Below are positions 6,361-11,061 of a stretch of 11,061 nt of DNA, one piece after another. This DNA comes from an uncultured Alistipes sp. (GTDB lineage Bacteria; Bacteroidota; Bacteroidia; Bacteroidales; Rikenellaceae), in the NCBI GenBank assembly GCA_900769525.1, contig CAAGGY010000084.1, positions 1 to 11,061 on the forward strand, given 5' to 3'. How positions within the stretch are numbered: position 1 is the stretch's first letter; every line of letters begins with the position of its first letter. Below the pieces are notes generated by a model that did no database searches, was not told where the DNA came from, and was given only the letters and a program-made list of their open reading frames with translations. The position numbers and the translations under genes were made by a program.

Positions 6361-7536
6361 TACTCTGTTGTGTCTAAACGTTGCAAGCGTGATAAGCGCA
6401 ATTACAAGCGAGAGCACGCCATTTACGAGGTAGGCAAACTCGTGGCTCGAGGTGTGAAATAGCTTGTCGATAATCTCAATTATAAATGGTGCTACAAGTA
6501 TAGCGAGGTAGTTTACTACCATAACCAACGATAGTGCCAATGTAGCAAGATGAGGCGGTGCGTTTGTTGCCGCCTTGTCGTATATTATAGGCTGCATCAC
6601 GCCATATCCCAAGCCGACAAGTATTGCTCCGAACGAAAGACGAACGAAGGTAGGATGGGGTGTCGACATTATGACGAGGCCTATGCCCATGACGATTAGC
6701 GACCATAGGTTAACCTCTCGGCCAAGCCATCGCACTATGCGGTCGAGGATAAATCCAGGTGCCATAATCGCAAGGAAGAAGAGCGAGATGATTATTCCTG
6801 CGTCGGTGCTCGGCATACCACTTTGCTCGGTAAGATATGAGGTGTTGAAGGTGACAATGAGCGAGAGGTATGTAATGGCAAAGTAGAAGAGCATAAGTCC
6901 TGCAATCATCCGCTTGTTGAGGCTTGTCTGCCTGTTCTGCGCTCCATCCGTAGGCTCAGGTTCAGGGCGCGAGTGGCTCAGCGCAGGGATAAGTAGCAGT
7001 GTGATGGCAGGCAGCAGGTAGACGACAAATGCCCAGTGCCACTCTATGTCGGCAAGATAGCCTACGGCCGTAGTGGCAATAACGAGCGTGAGGTTGTTCA
7101 CTGCCGAGCTAATACCGAGCTGTCGCACACGCCTGTCGCCCGTAAAGTAGTCGACAATAAGACCCGTCGAGAGGGGTATGATGATACCCGCTCCAATGCC
7201 GAGGATGGTGCTTGTGATGATAAGCTCCAGAAGTGTGCGCGAGAGTATGCAACCAATGCCGCTAATGAGGAATATCGACGTTCCGATGACCAACATTCGT
7301 ATCTTGTTGCGCTTTACCGACCATCGTCCTGCCAGCAGCATAAAGGGGATAATCATCAGCGAGGGTAGCGACTCGAGCATCGACACCTCAAGCTCGCCAG
7401 CCTTTGGAAACAACTTATCTATGTCGTCGAGTATTGGCGACACAGCAAGTCCTGGGAGTGATACTATGGCCGATATCGACCAAATGGCTACAAGTGCCGT
7501 TAGCGTTATTGTGCCTTTTCCTGTCTTTATCAACAT
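6343..7536 (-). CDS. Major facilitator superfamily transporter, substrate unknown
   Basis: This protein of about 397 residues has roughly 12 hydrophobic segments and a hydrophilic central loop (HSRPEPEPTDGAQNRQTS). A motif A-like loop between helices 2 and 3 reads GRWSVKRNKIRML, as in MFS drug or metabolite transporters. I chose the ATG at 7536-7534. A TTG seven codons upstream (7557) is in frame, but TTG starts are rare and the added residues are polar and precede the natural basic pre-helix segment. The gene converges on the permease gene and overlaps it by 18 bases; no hairpin separates them. I found no convincing promoter box between it and fmt. The substrate cannot be told. Proximity to thiamine genes is weak evidence because it is on the other strand and lacks the riboswitch. 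Confidence 0.83.
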   Translation of the reverse strand: MLIKTGKGTITLTALVAIWSISAIVSLPGLAVSPILDDIDKLFPKAGELEVSMLESLPSLMIIPFMLLAGRWSVKRNKIRMLVIGTSIFLISGIGCILSRTLLELIITSTILGIGAGIIIPLSTGLIVDYFTGDRRVRQLGISSAVNNLTLVIATTAVGYLADIEWHWAFVVYLLPAITLLLIPALSHSRPEPEPTDGAQNRQTSLNKRMIAGLMLFYFAITYLSLIVTFNTSYLTEQSGMPSTDAGIIISLFFLAIMAPGFILDRIVRWLGREVNLWSLIVMGIGLVIMSTPHPTFVRLSFGAILVGLGYGVMQPIIYDKAATNAPPHLATLALSLVMVVNYLAILVAPFIIEIIDKLFHTSSHEFAYLVNGVLSLVIALITLATFRHNRVLGSDD

Positions 7537-7585
7537 AATTAATGAGTTTTCTGCCAATCAGAGCAACTCCCGTGCCGATGGTCGA

Positions 7586-7617
7586 TTTGCTTTAGTCGAA
7601 AAAAAGTGATACTTTTG
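7586..7617 (+). promoter_or_regulatory. Consensus promoter for fmt
   Basis: TTTG at 7586-7589 and TACTTTTG at 7610-7617 are separated by exactly 20 bases, fully matching the Bacteroidota -33/-7 consensus. The start of transcription would be near 7624, giving a leader of about 47 bases before the fmt ATG at 7671. Confidence 0.65.
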
Positions 7618-7670
7618 TAGGTTGTAAGGTCGCAAGCCTCACCAAGTATCGAAACAAATAGAATAAAAAT

Positions 7671-8645
7671 ATGGCAAAGAGTGCAAAGGATCTCAGAATA
7701 GTATTTATGGGTACGCCCGAGTTTGCGTCGACATCGCTTAAGCGATTGGTGGCTGAGGGCTACAATATTGTCGCTGTTGTCACCACGCCCGACAAACCTG
7801 CGGGTCGTGGTCAGAAGATTCATGAGAGCGACGTCAAGCTCACGGCCAAGGATCTCGGCCTCCCCATCTTGCAGCCTGAGAAGCTACGCGACGAGGCATT
7901 CCTTGATGAGCTTCGTGCGTTGAACATCGACCTCGGCATCGTCATCGCCTTTCGTATGTTGCCCGAGGTGGTGTGGTCAATGCCACCAATGGGAACGTTC
8001 AACCTCCACGCCTCGCTGCTTCCGCAGTATCGAGGTGCTGCGCCTATCAACTGGGCGATTATCAATGGCGAGGAGCGTACGGGTGTTACCACCTTCTTGC
8101 TCAACCACGAAATCGACAAGGGTGCTATCATCGAGCAGGAGAGTCTCGACATTCTGCCCGAGGATAACATCGGCACGCTTTACGACAAACTGATGAACAT
8201 CGGCTCGGAGCTTGTGCTGCGCACCGTGGATAAGATTGCCGAGGGTAATTACACAGCCATCGAGCAGATGCACATAGACGAGAGCACACTCCGTCCAGCA
8301 CCCAAGATTTTCAAGGAGGATGGCCTTATCAACTGGGCACGCAAGGGTAGTGATGTGATAAACCTCATTCGTGGCCTCTCGCCATACCCAGCAGCCTGGA
8401 CTGCGATTTATAAGGAGGGTAACGAGTCTGGATCGGCAAAGATATTCTCGGCACACTTCGAAGCCGATGGTAAGCAGGGCACGGCGGGCGATGTGGTTAC
8501 CGACGAGAAGACATTCCTCGGTGTGCGTGTTGAGGATGGCGTGGTCTATATCGACGAGCTGCAGCTTGCTGGCAAGAAGCGAATGACAACTAAAGAGCTA
8601 CTTCTTGGCTGGCGTGATGCCTCGAAGTGCCGCTTTATGAAATAA
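7671..8645 (+). CDS. fmt: Methionyl-tRNA formyltransferase
   Basis: The enzyme transfers the formyl group of 10-formyl-tetrahydrofolate to the amino group of Met-tRNAfMet, making the initiator for translation. Its length (324 residues) is close to the family norm of about 310-320. The N-terminal catalytic domain begins with RIVFMGTPEFAS (residues 9-20). The active-site residues are visible as N111 and H113 in FNLHASLLPQYRGAAPINW and D149 in LNHEIDKGAII; their spacing equals that of the E. coli enzyme (N106, H108, D144). The C-terminal part (about 210-324) is the smaller tRNA-binding domain, including NLIRGLSPYPAAWT. It has its own consensus promoter and a strong terminator directly after the stop. 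It appears monocistronic, without the def gene that often neighbours it in other phyla. Confidence 0.97.
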   Translation: MAKSAKDLRIVFMGTPEFASTSLKRLVAEGYNIVAVVTTPDKPAGRGQKIHESDVKLTAKDLGLPILQPEKLRDEAFLDELRALNIDLGIVIAFRMLPEVVWSMPPMGTFNLHASLLPQYRGAAPINWAIINGEERTGVTTFLLNHEIDKGAIIEQESLDILPEDNIGTLYDKLMNIGSELVLRTVDKIAEGNYTAIEQMHIDESTLRPAPKIFKEDGLINWARKGSDVINLIRGLSPYPAAWTAIYKEGNESGSAKIFSAHFEADGKQGTAGDVVTDEKTFLGVRVEDGVVYIDELQLAGKKRMTTKELLLGWRDASKCRFMK

Positions 8646-8681
8646 ACAAGAAAAGAGAGCCTTGAAGCTCTCTTTTCTTGT
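8646..8681. terminator. Bidirectional terminator between fmt and radA
   Basis: A perfect 15-bp stem is formed by ACAAGAAAAGAGAGC (8646-8660) and GCTCTCTTTTCTTGT (8667-8681) around a 6-base loop. It starts right after the fmt stop codon and ends directly at the radA stop codon, so it fills the whole gap between the two convergent genes. The A-rich left arm and T-rich right arm let it serve both directions. Confidence 0.85.
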
Positions 8682-10043
8682 CTAAAACAGCGCCTTGGGT
8701 AGCTGCTCGATGCTTGAGATAAAGACCACCTCAATGCCCTTAGGTCGCTTTACGCTCTTCTCGACGAAGCTCGACACCACGATACGCTTAAATCCCAAGC
8801 GTGCCGCCTCCGCAATGCGTTGCTCGGTGCGTGGTGCTGGGCGCACCTCACCTGAGAGGCCAATCTCACCAGCACAGCAGGCCAGATTGTTGAGTGGACG
8901 GTCGTAGTACGACGATATGATGGCTGCCACAACGGCAAGATCCATACCTGTATCCGAAACCTTGAAGCCACCCGCAAAGTTGAGGAACACATCCTTCTGG
9001 AACATCTTCATACCCACGCGCTTCTCAAGTACGGCGAGTAGCATATTGAGGCGTCGCTGGTCGAAGCCCGTTGCCGAGCGCTGAGGTGTTCCGTATGCCG
9101 CACCGCTTACAAGTGCTTGCACCTCAATCAAATATGGGCGTATGCCGTCGACCGCTGCACCAATAGCACAGCCCGATAGTGGCTCGTCGTAGTGTGTGAT
9201 AAGAATCTCCGATGGGTTGTCAACCTCCTTGAGGCCCGCCTCGCGCATCTCAAAGACGCCAATCTCGTATGTCGCGCCAAAGCGGTTCTTAGCACCGCGC
9301 AAGATGCGGTATGTGTGGTTGCCATCGCCCTCGAACTGAAGCACCACGTCGACGATATGCTCCAGAATCTTTGGGCCTGCGATGGTGCCATCCTTAGTTA
9401 TATGGCCAATGATAAATATCGCTGTGCCCGTGCTCTTCGCCACGCGAAGAAGCGTTGTGGCGCACTCGCGAATCTGAGGCACGCTACCTGCCGACGACTC
9501 GACAACATCTGTCGCCATAGTCTGTATCGAGTCGATGATAACGACATCGGGGCGAAGCTCCTCAATCTGCGCAACGATATTCTCAAGCAGCGTCTCGGTA
9601 TATACGATACACTCCTCGTTGCCAATGCCGAGACGTGTAGCACGCATCTTAATCTGCTCAGCCGACTCCTCGCCCGAAACGTAGAGCGTTTTAAGGCCAT
9701 TTGCTGTGAGCGCTATCTGCAACGATAGAGTAGACTTGCCGATACCTGGCTCTCCACCAAGCAAGATTAGCGAGCCTGGCACAAGACCTCCACCAAGCAC
9801 GCGGTTGAGCTCCTTGAGGCCGGTGTCGATGCGGTGTGTAGTCTGCTCTGTGATATCCTGCACACGCTGAGGCTCAGCCTTTGGTGCCGACACAAGTCGC
9901 GATGTTGCCACCGACGACTCCTTGGCCACAACGTGTTCGATGATGGTGTTCCACTCGCCACACGACGGGCACTTGCCCAGCCACTTTGGGGTCTCGTAGC
10001 CACACGCCGTGCAGAAGAACGTGCGCTTTAGTTTGGCAGCCAT
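8682..10043 (-). CDS. radA: DNA repair protein RadA (Sms), recombination branch-migration ATPase
   Basis: RadA is a RecA-like ATPase that promotes branch migration and processing of recombination intermediates. The 453-residue length is typical. Visible in order: a zinc finger with C11-X2-C14 and C25-X2-C28; Walker A GEPGIGKST at residues 97-105; a Walker B-like VVIIDSIQT near 170-179; the RadA-specific KNRFG motif near residue 254; and a C-terminal Lon-protease-like domain (about 330-453) with LNFAGGFKVSDTGMDLAVV. The start at ATG 10043 fits the N-terminal finger. It follows the site-2 protease gene by 5 bases, so the two are probably cotranscribed from a promoter outside the window, and it ends at a shared terminator with fmt. 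Confidence 0.97.
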   Translation of the reverse strand: MAAKLKRTFFCTACGYETPKWLGKCPSCGEWNTIIEHVVAKESSVATSRLVSAPKAEPQRVQDITEQTTHRIDTGLKELNRVLGGGLVPGSLILLGGEPGIGKSTLSLQIALTANGLKTLYVSGEESAEQIKMRATRLGIGNEECIVYTETLLENIVAQIEELRPDVVIIDSIQTMATDVVESSAGSVPQIRECATTLLRVAKSTGTAIFIIGHITKDGTIAGPKILEHIVDVVLQFEGDGNHTYRILRGAKNRFGATYEIGVFEMREAGLKEVDNPSEILITHYDEPLSGCAIGAAVDGIRPYLIEVQALVSGAAYGTPQRSATGFDQRRLNMLLAVLEKRVGMKMFQKDVFLNFAGGFKVSDTGMDLAVVAAIISSYYDRPLNNLACCAGEIGLSGEVRPAPRTEQRIAEAARLGFKRIVVSSFVEKSVKRPKGIEVVFISSIEQLPKALF

Positions 10044-10048
10044 TGCGT

Positions 10049-11061
10049 CTACTTAATAAAGAGTTTGATGATGTCGTTGCCGTTGGCATATACAAGCAAC
10101 AGGAGCAGTAGGCCGAGGCCTATGTACTGCATAATCTCCAAAAACTTGTCGCTTGGCTTGCGGCGTGTGATAATCTCCCAGAGCGTAAATAGTGCGTGAC
10201 CGCCATCAAGACCTGGAATTGGGAGAAGGTTCATAATTGCCAGAGCGATAGATATAAATGCTGTCAATGCCCAGAAGCTCTGCCAGTTCCACGTATCAGG
10301 GAAGATGCTACCAATGGCGATGAAGCCACCCACCTCTTTGTAGCTCTTAGTTTCGGGGTTGACAATCATCTTAAGCTGCTTCCAATATGAGGCGAGCTCC
10401 TCGCAACCACGCTTAATGCCTGCAGGAATAGACTCGAAGAATCCATACTCTGCTGTGCGAGGCTCGATGAACTTCACAAATACGCCCATCTGTGCCTCCT
10501 CGTTGATTGCTACGCTAAGACGTAGCGTGTCGCAGCCATTGCGCACGATGTCTACCTCGGCATTGCGACCCTTATATGCGTCGAGAAGCTCACGTCCGTG
10601 GATAAAGTCGCGTACCTCGGTATCACCAATGGCGATAATCTGGTCGCCTGCCATAAGACCTGCCTCCTCGGCACTTGGCAGCGATACTGATTCGATGTTG
10701 AATGGGATGAGGATGTCGTAGAAATCTAAGATGGATCCATCCTCGCGCATAGCAACAAGCTCCTCAAGGGCGATGTTGATTGTCTGCTGCTTGCCCTCAC
10801 GCTCGATGGTTACGGTGCGAGCCTGGTCGGCGATAATAAGGTGCTTTTTAATCTCGTTGATGTTGCTAATGACCTCACCGTCAATGCTTACAATCTTGTC
10901 GCCGTCCTCGAATCCGAGGGTCTTAGCCTTCTCGTTGAACTTATAACCGTAGGCGATATCGTCGTTGTGGTAGTACTTCTCGCCCCACGTAAAGAGTATC
11001 ATCGAATAGATGAACATCGCAAAGAGCACGTTCATGATAATACCTGCGAGCATGACGATTA
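10049..11061 (-). CDS. rseP: Site-2 zinc metalloprotease, RseP family (N-terminus outside window)
   Basis: This is an intramembrane protease that cleaves membrane-bound regulators and signal peptides. The frame continues past the right edge; the ATG at 11053 is internal, preceded by in-frame Ile-Val codons. The HExxH zinc motif would lie in the missing N-terminal part. Visible are the membrane segment AGIIMNVLFAMFIYSMILF and two PDZ-like domains in tandem. The first contains GFEDGDKIVSIDGEVI and the second AGLMAGDQIIAIGDTEV, agreeing with the paired PDZ domains of E. coli RseP. The second catalytic motif follows as NLLPIPGLDGGHALF, where the Asp completes the zinc site. The last part is a C-terminal membrane helix rich in Leu. 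radA follows 5 bases downstream. No anti-sigma factor or other candidate substrate gene is in the window. Confidence 0.94.
   Translation of the reverse strand, partial: IVMLAGIIMNVLFAMFIYSMILFTWGEKYYHNDDIAYGYKFNEKAKTLGFEDGDKIVSIDGEVISNINEIKKHLIIADQARTVTIEREGKQQTINIALEELVAMREDGSILDFYDILIPFNIESVSLPSAEEAGLMAGDQIIAIGDTEVRDFIHGRELLDAYKGRNAEVDIVRNGCDTLRLSVAINEEAQMGVFVKFIEPRTAEYGFFESIPAGIKRGCEELASYWKQLKMIVNPETKSYKEVGGFIAIGSIFPDTWNWQSFWALTAFISIALAIMNLLPIPGLDGGHALFTLWEIITRRKPSDKFLEIMQYIGLGLLLLLLVYANGNDIIKLFIK

Noticed and set aside
7537..7557. TTG start for the MFS transporter seven codons upstream
   Set aside because: The ATG at 7536 gives a normal basic N-terminus before helix 1; TTG is a rare start. 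It cannot be fully excluded.

Overview
This window looks like ordinary chromosome from a member of the Bacteroidota, probably Bacteroidales. The evidence is four promoter-like boxes matching the phylum's TAnnTTTG -7 element (two with TTTG exactly 20 bases upstream), few Shine-Dalgarno-like leaders, a TPP-riboswitch-controlled TonB receptor plus PnuC-type transporter pair, and a surface-type lipoprotein. I cannot name genus or species. There are nine protein genes, two of them cut by the window edges. I see no rRNA, tRNA, CRISPR array, insertion sequence or prophage gene.

Left part (1-3055, + strand): the C-terminal part of a cytosolic-type 5'-nucleotidase, then a 92-residue two-helix membrane protein of unknown function 21 bases downstream, then, behind its own promoter, a 686-residue lipoprotein. 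That lipoprotein has a very acidic Asp/Glu/Gly/Asn linker, a beta-solenoid-like carbohydrate-binding region of the Cthe_2159 type and a Gly/Trp tail. A 472-base intergenic stretch follows (3056-3527). It holds a strong hairpin, a consensus promoter pointing left (together a possible roughly 65-base minus-strand RNA), two small dyads, a right-pointing promoter and a TPP riboswitch.

Middle part (3391-7670): the riboswitch precedes a TonB-dependent outer-membrane receptor and a PnuC-family inner-membrane permease (PnuT-type). Together they make a probable thiamine uptake operon that carries the vitamin across the outer membrane and then the inner membrane. The kinase often found third in such operons is absent here. 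Instead a minus-strand MFS transporter converges on the permease and overlaps its end by 18 bases.

Right part (7586-11061): fmt (methionyl-tRNA formyltransferase) has a consensus promoter and converges on radA. A perfect 15-bp hairpin fills the gap and can serve both. radA lies 5 bases downstream of a site-2 protease gene (rseP family), whose N-terminus is beyond the window.

I found no convincing undescribed system. The items most worth checking are the possible short minus-strand RNA, the layout of the riboswitch expression platform, and the architecture of the acidic lipoprotein.
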